From: Plutella xylostella
Taxonomy: Eukaryota; Arthropoda; Insecta; Lepidoptera; Plutellidae
Length of the DNA: 64,000 nucleotides
Direction: 5' to 3'
NCBI RefSeq assembly: GCF_932276165.1
Contig: NC_064005.1
Location: forward strand, 1,550,001-1,614,000
The position numbers and the translations under genes were made by a program. The notes beneath the pieces are model-generated. The model had not been told where the DNA came from. It saw only the letters and a program-made list of their open reading frames with translations, and did not search any database. Shown here in pieces: positions 49,620-61,242 of the stretch; the first letter of the stretch is position 1, and the number at the start of each line of letters is the position of its first letter.

Positions 49620-52600
49620 GGTGTTGATGAAACCATGGGTTTCTGTTCCATCACGTTCCAATATAGTACATAAGTGTACCTTACTGTAAATAGGCGCTTT
49701 TCTTAAAGAAATAAGCTGTTACTTTTATGAAATTATTCCTCAGATAATCCTCCATCAGTCATGCATCCAAAGAAATATATTTCAGAGGGAACTTGATGGA
49801 TTAAGACGAATATCCCTGGAATCTATGTAGGTAAGAATAATAAGATGTAGGTACTTACCTAAGAAAGTCAGGACTACAATCATTTTGAGTTTGTGCTTTC
49901 TGCGAGTTTGGGATTTATATGATAAATAAATAAGTAGGTATGTCTATTAATCATTTTATTTGTATGTAGGTGCTTTCGAAACTTCAAGGCTTTTATACCC
50001 ACCTCTTTATCTGGATAAGAAAGGCCGAGGAGAAAGTGAAGTTTTGCGTTTATTTCTAGAGACCTATGTCCAACGGTGGCCTATAAGAAACATAAAGACC
50101 AATCTAAAAGTTGTTGTAGTTAGTTTCCTACCTAGGTATATTAGCAATAAGCGAGAGTTATAATGTTTAACTTTGTCAATTCCCTCTGAAACTAACAGTT
50201 AACAATCCTCATAACATACAGTCGTGTATCATGTCAGCATAGTTCAGAGATAAGCACCATTCTGCAATATAAAGTGGCTGTCCTATAGTTTATAATCCTT
50301 AGAGAGAGAAATAGTCATATGTGAATGTCGTTTTGTAGATTAAACTTCATGAGTCGGTGTATGGTAGACACAGATAATGAAATGAACCTTTTTAACCCTC
50401 CGCAAGCCCTCCGCTGATATAATATGGGTGTTATAAGATTGTCGAGTGGGTGGAATCAGTGGAATTAAAACGTCCGGATGAGAATTTGTTCATGTCTTTC
50501 ATCATAGGTACTAAGTAAGTATGCTTACACAAAAATTGGTAGGTTATAAGTACCTAAAGAGTCTTCTCCACAGGCGACGAAAACCATTTAAAATTTGATC
50601 AAGATATTTTCGTTTTTCCAAAAGGACGCCACTGCTTTGGGAGAGGCCTACGTCCAGCGGTGGACTGCTATAGGCTGATGATGATGATAATGATTTTCGT
50701 TTTTACTTGATAGTATCCTGATGTGCTGTTAAATGTACTTCAATATTGTAGGCGGCCTCATTAAGCCAGTCTTCCATATATAGAAGTAATTTGGTGCTAT
50801 CGTCATTGGAACTTTTTCATTGCTTGTGAGACCGCCCGTGAGCTCAGCTGGTGCTCCATACTTACACATCCTCAAGCGGGTACTAGCGGGTTGTCCACAG
50901 GCTTATCTATATGCGGCTAAAGTTTCCTGTTTACAACGCCGGATACTATGAAAATGTGTTTTTGTGGCGGAAACAGGATATAAGCTCAGTAGAGTTTAGT
51001 AGATAAAATCCTCCTACCTACGGTTGCACTTCTATTGAAAACATTATTTCTATGCACTTAAGTAAGTATATGAGTAACTTCCGGGGCTGAAAATATGCTT
51101 TTAATGTAGAGTGCCTTGATCATACAGTTACTTAGTTTATTTACTTCCATGCCCTTGATTGACCTAGATATTCTACACTGTATGTTCCTAATTCTCTGCG
51201 TTACGTTTATAGGTGAACCATCTACCCTGAATACTGAATACCTATTATGATACGAACGACGATCGAATATAAATCCTATTATTCGTAGCACTTAAAACGA
51301 ACTTTAGATCATTTTAATTTCCGCATAAGTACTATCACGTCCCGAATATCCGAATATCGATTTCCCGTTGTGGGCTATAAACCGTAGCATGGAAGCTATT
51401 ATTCTGGATTGCGAAACCATAATATTATCTACCTACCTACAGAATCCTATAAAAATATAGTTTCAAAAACCACGAAAATAGGTATGAACTTATCTCATAA
51501 TTTTAACGACTATAATTTATATGTGAATTTACTAATACCATGGTAGACTATAAATGTTCACACTCTGTGTTCGTCTGCCACAGAAGAGAAGACCATCACG
51601 ATTAATCTAGATGATAACGAGAAGCCGTCCCTCATTTTTGTCATTTCCTTGTATCAGAAGGCCTGTCACTAGGCACAAGAGACGGGAGCTTTTGTCACGT
51701 CGTGCTAGGCATTCTGATCTCCGTATCTCAGCCACTGCACATCATGAATTCATGACCTATGTTTGACTCAAGTACATGAAACGACGACGATACAGTGGAT
51801 TTCCTGTTTTTTAACTCTAGCATACACGATTCGCATCAGGATCGCAATAGGATTGCCTCGCAGAATAGGCGCCAGATTCACTCGATGTCACGGGCAGCCG
51901 CGGCGCAAGGCTCGCAGGTTTATAGCTTGGTGTTCAATTAAATTTGTTTTTTATATATTTTTTATGCTGCTCATTTTATTGGTCGTCGTTTTTAACGAGT
52001 TTCAGTAGTAAGTGGTGGCATGGGATTTACTTCACACGGGAAATGTAGGCTGCTTGTCAAAAATGCGACACGCTCGGCGTTTTATGCAAATTTTGAGGCG
52101 CAGATTTAAATTTAATAAACTCAGTTTTGTTTTACCTGTAGGTTTATTTTTGGTAAATACAGCTTTTGAGATGTCGGTCCAATTAGGAATTGCTCTGCAT
52201 CAGGTATATTGACTCGTGGATGCAACGTTTACTAATAACTCCAAAGCCATGTAGGGGCAACATTGAACAGCATTACATACCTAGCACGGGAACAAGAACA
52301 CGTAGGCATACGTTCTCGAGGAGCCTCAATGTGTAATGAGGCCGACAAAAATCTTAACCCCGTAACAGGTATTTTTGTATAGGAGACCTTATACACTTTG
52401 ATTATAATGGTCGAAGCTTATACGTAACCACCCTAACGTTCAAATTTAGCACGGGAAGAAAGGGTTCTTGTAAAGCCCCGAACTAAACACGCGTGACTAG
52501 ACTTCACATATTTATTTATAACTGTACTTGAAGAGGTTTCTAAGTAGACCTACTAGAGCCGCCTTAGAGGCTTGATATATAGGTAGTATGATGTTGTATC

Positions 52601-52660
52601 GCTATTGACGGGAATCGAACCCGGGGCCTTTAGTATAGCAATCAGGCAACATTTACAGTT
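49620..52660. other. Gene-poor region with one repeat tail
   Basis: I see no supported gene. A second copy of the 'ggactgctataggctgatga' repeat lies at 50628-50690. A 'gaactttttcattgcttgtgag' scrap near 50808 resembles a Tc1-type end. Open frames such as 51763-52008 lack coding character. Confidence 0.45.
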
Positions 52661-52663
52661 TAA

Positions 52664-53131
52664 GGGCTGATTTTTCAATAGTCAGATAAGTGTTATCTGA
52701 GGAATAAAATTGTTGAATGTTTGTACTAGACAGTGACAGAAACAATTTTATTCTTCAGATAGCACTTGAGGGAGCGGTGGTAGCTCAGTCGGGTAAGCGC
52801 CCGCTTCTCACGCCAGAGATGCGATTTCGAATCCCGGCGCTGACATGTACCAATGAGTTTTTTTTAACTTAAGTACAATGTATAACATCGCTCTTACGGT
52901 GAAGGAAAACATCGTGAGGAAACCTGCATATCTAGAACATCTAGATATGTGAACCCACCAACCCGCAGTGGACCAGCGTGGTGGGCACATGGTCCAAGCT
53001 TAGGAAGGCAGTTTAGACCTTGGGGATATGCACAACGGTTCCATTCGAGAGAGCCAGGTACAGGAACTTACACCCCCACAGATAATAGAATAGAATAGAA
53101 TAGCACTTATCTGACCATTGAAAAATCAGCC
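52664..53131. mobile_element. PIF/Harbinger-like MITE, family H-1, split by a SINE
   Basis: Starts GGGCTGATTTTTCAATAGTC and ends in its reverse complement (ATTGAAAAATCAGCC), flanked by TAA on both sides (52661-52663 and 53132-53134). Removing the SINE at 52768-53099 and one ATAGCACTT gives an element of about 127 bp, like the intact copy at 60938. Confidence 0.85.
52768..53099 (+). mobile_element. tRNA-headed SINE, family B (full-length reference copy)
   Basis: The head 'ggtggtagctcagtcgggta' is a pol III A box, and 'ggcgctg' closes a tRNA-like fold after the B box region TTTCGAATCCC. The body has 'aaacatcgtgaggaaacctg' and 'cttaggaaggcagtttagac'. The tail is (AATAG)n. The 9-bp duplication ATAGCACTT flanks it at 52759-52767 and 53100-53108. 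There is no ORF. Confidence 0.9.
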
Positions 53132-53689
53132 TAACAAATAATAAAAAAAATCAGCAACTAACTTGTAATATTCTTTATGTATGTACCTGTGCGATCCATC
53201 CAATTCCTATAACAGCCAATACCAGACCAATACAAAACCGCATAGTCATTTCGTGTGAAAAAAGGTTTTATTCACAAGAATGTGTGGGGTAGCGTGAGGA
53301 AGTTATTATTCTGAGGCGCGAGGGTCACCGCGAATGTTTAACCGTGTTTAATGAAGGGGAATCCCTCCACTGTTCGGAATGTTTCCAACAAAGTAAATTA
53401 ATCCACTGAGGGCGGATTCGACCAACGTCGAGTAACTTTTTACTCGAGAGTAAACTACCAGTTACTCGCGAGTAAGCAGATTTTGCATTCTACCAAACCT
53501 GAAACCAAGATAAGTAGCTTATCCCAAGAATAAAATGTTATACCGCCAAAATTGACCGTGTAACGAGCTTATCCGAGAGTAATTTTGTAATGGCGGCAGC
53601 ACATCAGCTGATTAGAAAACCGTCATAATGACATATAAACACATCTGTCAAAATATAAACAAAAGTACGTTAAAAGGCAAAGTTTCAGA

Positions 53690-54940
53690 ATAACAACAGA
53701 CCATCATGTAAGATTGATAGCACATAACCATGATTGCTTACACACGAACAACTGCAATAACTGCGAAACAATTGAACAAGTGAAAACAGCAACTTACCTT
53801 GGTCTCATCATAGATGATAGATTTAATTGGGAGCCACATGTCAATAAGGTATGTGATAAACTTAGAGGAGTCCTTGCCAAAATATCCATAGTGAAATACA
53901 AGGTACCGTACAGTGTTTTATTAAATATGTATAAAGCACTTGTGGAATCCATAATATTCTATGGAATCACAAGCTATGGACGAACCTATAAATCCTATCT
54001 CGACAAAATATGCAATTTACAAATAAGAATACTAAAAAAGATTGTACCACCAAAAATTAAACAAAAATGTAAAGGTGAATATCAGAGACTATTCCACTAC
54101 TGTGGGATATTACCGGTCCACAGACGGGTGGAATACGCGCTGATCGTTGAGCAATACGACCAACACAACATGCTAAATCCTATCGAACACAAAATACATA
54201 CTAGAAGCATCACCAACAAAAAAATGACAACTGCACGCTTTAAAAATATATACGGACGTAGAACGAATAAATACATAGTTCCTACACTATTTAATGAATT
54301 GCCAACCACACTTAAAAATGAAATAAATAATAAAAACCTGAAAAATAAACTAAAAGAATACTTTGTAAAAAACCTACCTACCTAAATAAACAACCATATT
54401 ATACTTACGTATAGTACCTACCTATTTTTATTAAACAAAATGCTTTAAAACATACCTATAAATTAAATTTATAATCATAAAACTAATATCTGTCTTTCTA
54501 TTAAAGAGCAACCTGTATATAGCTGCCATCCATAAAAAACTCTTATCTACGATCTATGACTGAACCAGTTCAAGCGGGCTACCGACCGAAACGCGTAAGC
54601 GACGCTGTTTGCATGGCGGTTACGACGTTTTTGCCGTGAGCCCGGTGTAGCTGACTTTAACTAACGCTAATAAAATTTTACTCACAATAAAATAGGTACT
54701 TGCTTTTGTATTAAGTCAGGAGTGTACGATGTGTTAAGATAATACCTATAAGTATAATACTTCACCGATTAATGTACGGTAATGTTTAACCGTGAATGTA
54801 TCGTAATATTGTACCCTACTATATGTGTAAATTCATTTTAATGTGCCAAGACAAACCATTCCGGTTTAATGGCGCTGTCAAACAAAAATGTAATATATAT
54901 ATGCCTGTTTTTATAAATAAAAATAAAAATAAATAAATAA
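53690..54940 (+). mobile_element. 5'-truncated LINE inside the Harbinger-like element
   Basis: Carries the RT C-terminal frame 53714-54385 and a 3' region ending in an (AAATA)n tail at 54911-54940. The 5' boundary is approximate. Confidence 0.7.
53714..54385 (+). pseudogene. C-terminal part of a LINE reverse transcriptase (223 codons)
   Basis: Contains ATYLGLIIDDRFNWEPHVNK, a post-catalytic RT landmark, then the thumb-like ALVESIIFYGITSYG segment, and ends YFVKNLPT. The catalytic FADD block is upstream of the truncation and missing. The frame itself is unbroken. Confidence 0.8.
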
Positions 54941-55449
54941 CAGCGAATAAAATATTAAAACATAAACAATTTCATACTTTTATAATCCATTCAAACTAAG
55001 TAGGCATGTCATTTCTATTGCATGCTTTGAAACGCAGCTATTTTTATTTTAGTTGCATTACAGTTTCGTTCCTCGTTCATTCAATTTAATCATGGTATAA
55101 CTTGGTAGAATGCAAATGTACTTATCCCAGATATTTACTCGCGTATAAATTTTATTCCGGTATAGTTATTCTCGTGTAACGAGATGTTTGGACGAATCCA
55201 CCCTGAGAGGAAAAGGTTCGGACTGCACTGTGGTAAACATATTATACAGAAGTATTCAAACAAGTTGTTATTCTAATCCAATTTAAACAGTAACAAATGG
55301 CCAGTTTTTTGGGCCGTTGTTAACTTAACCATTGGTCAAAAATGTCAACCATTAGTTAAAAACCTATAAAAATCGTATGCACCCATCATGTTTGAAACTT
55401 TACTTGACAAATGGTTAAAATAAACTGTACGCCCCTATAGGGCGACGAA

Positions 55450-56676
55450 AAATTTCTTTTTTTACATCCTTTAGACAAGAGACAACAAAGGGTCGATATT
55501 AACAATACTAAATCACAGGGGGCTCATGTAAAAATAGGCGTCCCTCAAGGGTCTATTCTAGGACCATTTTTATTCCTCATTTATATTAATGACTTGCCTT
55601 TTATGGTTGAAAAATTGACTAATATGTACTAATAGTTTTATTTGCTGACGAATTTTAATGAAATTAATTCTATTCTATCTGACATACACGATTGGTTTAC
55701 CGTTAATAATCTTCTATTGAATTCTAAGAAAACGAAATGTATTAAATTTACACTGCCGAATATTAGACAATGCGATACTAACATTATTCTAGATGGGAAT
55801 AAATTGGACCTAGTTAATGATACTGTCTTTCTTGGGATGACTATAGATTCAAAGTTACAGTGGGGACCTCACATTGAAAAATTGGCTGGAAGGTTGAGCT
55901 CCGCAGCTTTTACTGTACGGAAAATTAGACAACTGACCGACGTTGAAACCGCCAGATTAGTTTACGTTAGTTATTTCCACAGCTTATTGTCGTATGGTTT
56001 TTTGCTTTGGGGTAGAGCCGCTGATATTGAAACTATATTTGTATTATACAGAAAAGAGCCATCCGCTCTATATACAAACTTGGTTCCAGGGATTCATTGA
56101 GAGAACTATTTAAAGAAATTAACATCCTTACAGTTCCATGTCAGTTCATTTTTTTCAATTTAATGTATGTACGAAAGAATATTTCAACTTTTGATACAAC
56201 TGGCAGTAATCATGACATTAATACTAGGAACAAGCATAAGCTGGCTTTTCCAGCGATGCGTCTAGTGAAAGTTAATAAATCGTTTTTAGGGTACTGTATT
56301 AGATTTTATAATAAGCTTCCAACAGAAGTTACTCAAATGCCAGAGAATAAGTTTAAGTGTTACATTAAAGAGAAACTCTGTAAAAAAGCTTATTATAAAA
56401 TTGATGATTACTTAGAGGACGTTAATGCATGGCTGTGATAAATATTTAGCTCTGCTCATATTGTTATAATAATAATTATTAAGCTTATAAGTATTGTATA
56501 CTAACTAGTTTTAAGTCTTTTTTTGAAAAGATGGCTCAGGAGTTTCTTGCCTCCGTTCTTCTCCTTAGACAGAAAGAGCCCCCTTATCCGAACGGAGAGT
56601 AGTTTGTAAAAATTTACGTTCATCAGAATTTTTTTAATTTTTACGCTGTATAAATTTTTTTGCCTTTGACTTTGAC
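55450..56676 (+). pseudogene. LINE reverse transcriptase with broken catalytic motif
   Basis: GVPQGSILGPFLFLIYINDL is followed by a stop. VLFADE in another frame marks a damaged FADD motif. Then 55642-56100 (WFTVNNLLLNSKKTKCIKF, VFLGMTIDSKLQWGPHIEK) and 56097-56438 continue in different frames. The 3' end has the TTTGACTTTGACT phrase of Jockey-like elements. Frameshifts and the hit on the catalytic pair make it dead. Confidence 0.8.
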
Positions 56677-56679
56677 TAA

Positions 56680-58720
56680 CTTATATGAAGCGTCTTTGGC
56701 TACCGCTTTTAATATTTAACATCCACCTAAAATATATCTACATAAGTATAGTAAACCCAGGATACTATCTGGTCTCACTGTAACATACAAAGAGTATAAT
56801 GACGTTGTATCAAATATATTTTCAGTGTGACCAGTGTATCTTATACAGACTTATTTTAGGTTTTTTATAAATAGTTACCACAGATATAAGACATCTGTGG
56901 TAGTAACCTATTTATCCACAACCAGGGAAAATATTTTCCATCCGATATTTCCACAAAATACTACAGCAAGAGAGCGGTATACGGTCCAAGTATCGGTTTA
57001 AACTACCCTTACGAGGTAAGTGTTATGGCCACGGTTGCTACCTCTAGTGGAAAAGTGTTGAGTTTAAATCATATTTCGAGTAGAGGAACTTTTACACAGT
57101 ATATTTGAGCTTTGAGCTTCTCTATTGTTAGCTTGGTTTAAGGTAGGTAGATTCAAAAAATGTTATTTAATTAAAAAACACGCACTTTTAACAACTTTTG
57201 TTTTGTTCATCTATTCTTTACTGGATTCGTTCTTAAACAACCCGGGGTTTTTAACTTCCATAAGATTATTATAAAAAATTGGTGTATCCGTGTTTTTGTC
57301 ATCCCATACCCTCAAACGGAGGAGAGAACTTTTCAAGGTTTCATTAACCTTTATTAATTCCCTCTGACAAGGGGACAGAGGACAGTATTAATAAACGAGC
57401 CGGGATGACCGGGGCGGAGAAAATTAAAAAACAACAAAGATACTCACACAATGACCGGAGATTAAAGCCTAGCATAACGTCATTGTGTCCGAGCTTTGTT
57501 TATTTATTTTAAGGTGAGCGTCCACCTATCGGTATCGGAAGTACCTATGGATTTTCATAAATGTATGGAGAAAGCCGGTGAGGTGCACTTTTGTATGAAT
57601 TTGTATACAACGTGTTAGATAATATTTTATTTAATTCATACCTTTTAATTCTTTTATAATTACAGGTTTATATTTATATTATTATCTACATAATTATTTC
57701 GTGATTTATTTGGTCTGTATATTTTAATGAAGTGTTGATGACGAATATGAGCATTTCCGTTGAATGGCTGTCAAAGTATTGAGATTTGAGAGGTAGGAGT
57801 CAGAGTTGATAATTTTGTCAGTTGTCTTGTGAAAAGGGAGAATAAAACAAAGTTAATCGTTTCTGTGAGTGTTTTACTGAAGAATCTAACAAACGATTAC
57901 TAAATGCGATGCGTTTTGTGCGTACGTTGCCGATAGGTAGACCTTTAACAGCCAGTCGAATAAATAAACAGCTTTTGCTGGACCCCAGTAGGCTAACTGT
58001 TTGGCACCAGTTGAGTTAGCGATGTATCGGTTTAGAAGTCCACAGTTTGCTAGTTTTCTCATCATATTTGTGCACATTTGTACAAGACTCCATGTACCCT
58101 TAAATTAACTATTATTTAACTTTTGTTGCGAAAATCACACAAAGAACGAAAAAGCATTAATTGGGGCATCTTTATCTCCTCAACTGATATTAAATTCGAG
58201 TGCTTCATTTACTTTAATGATTTGGCAACCGTTCCAAATACAACAATCTATTTATCTATCTATATCATAATAAGTACTTTCTTTTCATCCTAGAATTATA
58301 CATAATTTATTTAATAAATTACTCCATTAACACGGCTTGTTTTGACATTAATAAACGCAAATATTACCCGCTGTTCTCTCCTGGGATCCGAATATAAAAC
58401 AGCTACGGGATATAAAATCGTTTCAGATTTTCGCCAAAACATTAAATATCTGATTCTACGAATTCTACCTCTTTTGGAAAGTTTCCGCGAGGCATTTTGT
58501 ATTCAAATATAAGCAGAATATTAAGTTTGCCGGTTCTACGCCGGTTGCTAGAGCCTTCCGGAGCGACCTGTACGAACCGTAATAACTGTGGCCTTGTAAA
58601 CTTATTTTTGGCAAATACATAACAAACAGTTACTCCTTTTACTAATGTACTTATTCCTGGGGAAAGCTTCGACCATTTACAACAAGTGACGTGCTTGATG
58701 AATGCAGACACACTGCTGTA
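56680..58720. other. Gene-free stretch
   Basis: AT-rich with a short hairpin near 56872-56910 (GTTACCACAGAT..ATCTGTGGTA). No supported gene or complete element. Confidence 0.4.
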
Positions 58721-58721
58721 A

Positions 58722-58976
58722 CGGTCGAATGGCGTAGTGGTTAGTGGCCCTGACTGCTATGCCGAAGGTCCCGGGTTCGATTCCCGGCTGGGGCAGATAT
58801 TTGTTTAAAGACAAATATTTGTACTCGGGTCTTGGGTGTTGATATTTATTTTTTAATATGTATCTATCTATGTATTTGTGTAGATATATCAGCTGTCCGA
58901 TACCCATAACACAGGCTCTGCCTAGCTTGGGGTCGGATGGCCGTGTGTGAGATGTCCCCACATATATTATTATTAA
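58722..58976 (+). mobile_element. tRNA-headed SINE, family A
   Basis: A box TGGCGTAGTGGTTAGTGG at 58730 and B box GGTTCGATTCC at 58774-58784, with the CCGGG/CCCGG T-stem. The body has GATATATCAGCTGTCC and GGCTCTGCCTAGC, and the tail is (ATT)n. The anticodon arm is not a plausible functional tRNA and the body is fused, so it is a SINE, not a tRNA gene. Partial relatives: 33290-33415, 41225-41300, 60448-60560, 62068-62115 and 63440-63515. Confidence 0.85.
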
Positions 58977-59006
58977 ACCATCGTCTGCAAGCAAAGCGCT
59001 ACAGGC

Positions 59007-59068
59007 CTACGTCGTAGCTCGTAGCAATGACTACGCCGTAGCTGCTACGCCGTAGTACCGTAGGCTGT
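59007..59068. repeat. CTACGCCGTAG-rich quasi-palindromic cluster
   Basis: Repeated TACGCCGTAG, TACGTCGTAG and CTACGGTACTACGG-like pieces within 60 bp, able to fold in several registers. Origin unknown. Confidence 0.5.
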
Positions 59069-59165
59069 AAGGAACAAGGAATATCTGAATTCCTGGTTGA
59101 TTCGTACATTGACTCTGTGCTGAATCCTGCAGGTTTACTGGTAGAAAATTCTTATATAATTAATT

Positions 59166-59515
59166 GTACTCGTTGCATACTTATCTATTCTATTATCTGT
59201 GGGGGTGTAAGTACCTGCACCTGGCTCTCTCGAGTGGAACCTTTGTGCATATCCCCAAGGTCTAAACTGCCTTCCTAAGCTTGGACCATTTCCCACCACG
59301 CTGGTCCACTACGGTTTGGTGGGTTCACATATCTAGATGTGGTAAATCTAGATATGCAGGTTTCCTCACGATGTTTTCCTTCACCGTAAGAGCGATGGTA
59401 TGGTATACACTGTACTTAAGTTAAAAGAACTCATTGGTACATGTCAGCGCCGAAATTCGAACCCACATCATCTCTTGTGTGAAAAGCGGGCGCTTACCCG
59501 ACTGAGCTACCACCG
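59166..59515 (-). mobile_element. tRNA-headed SINE, family B (reverse copy)
   Basis: Its reverse complement matches the copy at 52768-53099 throughout, from 'gcggtggtagctcagtcggg' to the (AATAG) tail. ACTTATCTATT before it and ACTTACCTATT after it are a plausible, slightly mutated target duplication. Confidence 0.85.
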
Positions 59516-60447
59516 CACTACTTACCTATTTATCGTACTATATAGATACGCTACATCCAATTCCTTCCTTTAAAGTACACCCGAGTTCACGTTGTTCGAT
59601 GTACAAGATCAGACTACAAATGACAGTGTTTCAAAGTGAATCTTCGTCTGTTTCCCCAGCTAGTTAGCAAGTTCACTGATACCTGTCAATGCCCTGGGGC
59701 TGCTTTGGGGTGCAGCTTTAGAACTATTGTACACACACGAGATGCAATCAAAACTTGAATCTGTTTCCACTTAACCTACAGCGTTCTTTCAAACCAATTA
59801 TCATTAAAAGCTTATTGCTAAGTTTAAACCTTATTAATAAGAAGCGATAGTAAAATTATTGACTGTTGTAGCGGTGGGCGGGTATTTCTAATTATTATTT
59901 AGCTATATACACATATTCTGGTATAGTCTATAAGGAATTGTCCTTAATTTAATGTTACTTAGCCTAGATTGACAGGTTCTTGTACACTTTATTTTATTAT
60001 TTCCTTAGCAGAATCAGCCCTCAACTTAACGAGCAGGTTAATAAGGTAATTGTCAACGTCTAATATGGGTATTGTGTAGTGATGGTGGGAGAAATGATCA
60101 TTATATCACAGTAAGTAAGCACAGTGTTTTAACTTATGGGATCAGTTCATACTAAGTACAGAAATAACCTATTCATATTTTATACGCAGCTTTCTTGTAA
60201 AAAAAGAGAGGCATGGCCTACAATATTTACATAATAATATTTACAAAAAGTAAAACAAATAGTAATAAGATACGACACGGCGATAAGTTTTAATTAAGTA
60301 TGAAAAAGTTCTAACTAAGTCCTGGGCGGCGACGGCCGAGTAAAAGAAAAAGTTTATTTTCTTTCAACATTAAAACATAATTTTCCTTTGTAGTTTTGCT
60401 TTTTTACGTATTGTGTGTATAGTATTAAGGTATAAGTAATTGAACGA

Positions 60448-60560
60448 AAGGATGGTATTGGTTAGTGTCACTGACTGTTATGCTGAAGGTCCCGGTTTCG
60501 ATCCCCGACGGTGGCAGTTATTTGTTTAAAAGACAGACTTTAGTCTTGGGAGTTAAATGT
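60448..60560 (+). mobile_element. tRNA-headed SINE, family A (diverged 5' part)
   Basis: Box B is mutated (GGTTTCGATCCCC). The head 'tattggttagtgtcactgac' and 'gctgaaggtcccg' match the family A head. It is truncated after the start of the body. Confidence 0.6.
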
Positions 60561-60937
60561 CTGTATTGTGTTATATCCCCAAGCCACCTGCCAAGCGAGG
60601 AGATTACAGCAATAACCCTCATGTCCTACAGTCTTTTGATTATAAACAGATAATATACAATTGTACAGGTAGGTACAATACTACCACATTCGAAGATCTG
60701 CAGGATTCGACCAAAACCTGAGCTGTATAAAACAAGTTATCTTCGAATCTGAACTTTGTCCCGTGGTCGTATGTGAAATGTTCGTAGTTCGCCAAATATT
60801 CCGCTGGCTGCCTCGGAATTAGGCCCGTCCGATGCAGGCCACCGCCACCACGCCAGCCTATACAGGATGTACCGTCCATTAGTACGTTAACAAAATATAA
60901 AACCCCAGTTCCATCCCCAGTAAACCCCAGCCCCTAA

Positions 60938-61080
60938 GGGCTGATTTTTCAATGATCAGATAAATGTTATCTATGGAATAAAAATTTTGCTGTCACTGTC
61001 TTATACAAACGATCATCATACGCGACAGCATCAGAATTATTCCTCAGATAACTCTTAAGTGACTATTGAAAAATCAGCCC
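60938..61080. mobile_element. PIF/Harbinger-like MITE, family H-1 (intact)
   Basis: 143 bp. GGGCTGATTTTTCAATGATC at the left and its inverted form at the right, with TAA flanks (60935-60937 and 61081-61083). Same family as 52664-53131. Confidence 0.85.
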
Positions 61081-61102
61081 TAAGTTAGATTAAGTCATAT
61101 TA

Positions 61103-61242
61103 GGGCCTGTTTAACAATGTCTGGATAATGGCTACCTGTGGGATAACAAACATGCTGACACTATCTAAAACATAATTTCAGAGAGTGACAGCATGAATTT
61201 AATCATGCCGGTAGCCATTATTCAGACATTGTGAAACAGGCC
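61103..61242. mobile_element. PIF/Harbinger-like MITE, family H-2
   Basis: 140 bp. The arms GGGCCTGTTTAACAATGTCT.. and ..AGACATTGTGAAACAGGCC pair over about 34 bp with a few mismatches. Flanks are TTA/TTG. It is related in end sequence to H-1 (GGGC-TG-TTT--CAAT-TC-G-ATAA) and lies 22 bp from it. Confidence 0.8.

Larger units (their letters stand above)
53410..55203. mobile_element. PIF/Harbinger-like element disrupted by a LINE
   Basis: The left end GGGCGGATTCGACCAA and right end (inverted) GGGTGGATTCGTCCAA are flanked by TGA on each side (53407-53409 and 55204-55206). The arms continue imperfectly about 95 bp, including TTTGCATTCTACCAA on both sides. The middle is a retrotransposon. Confidence 0.75.

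Noticed and set aside
52768..52845. Possible tRNA gene
   Set aside because: It has pol III boxes but an imperfect cloverleaf, a fused 250-bp body, an (AATAG) tail and target duplication: it is a SINE head.
58722..58800. Possible tRNA gene
   Set aside because: Same reasoning; the body and (ATT) tail, with several related copies in the window, mark a SINE.
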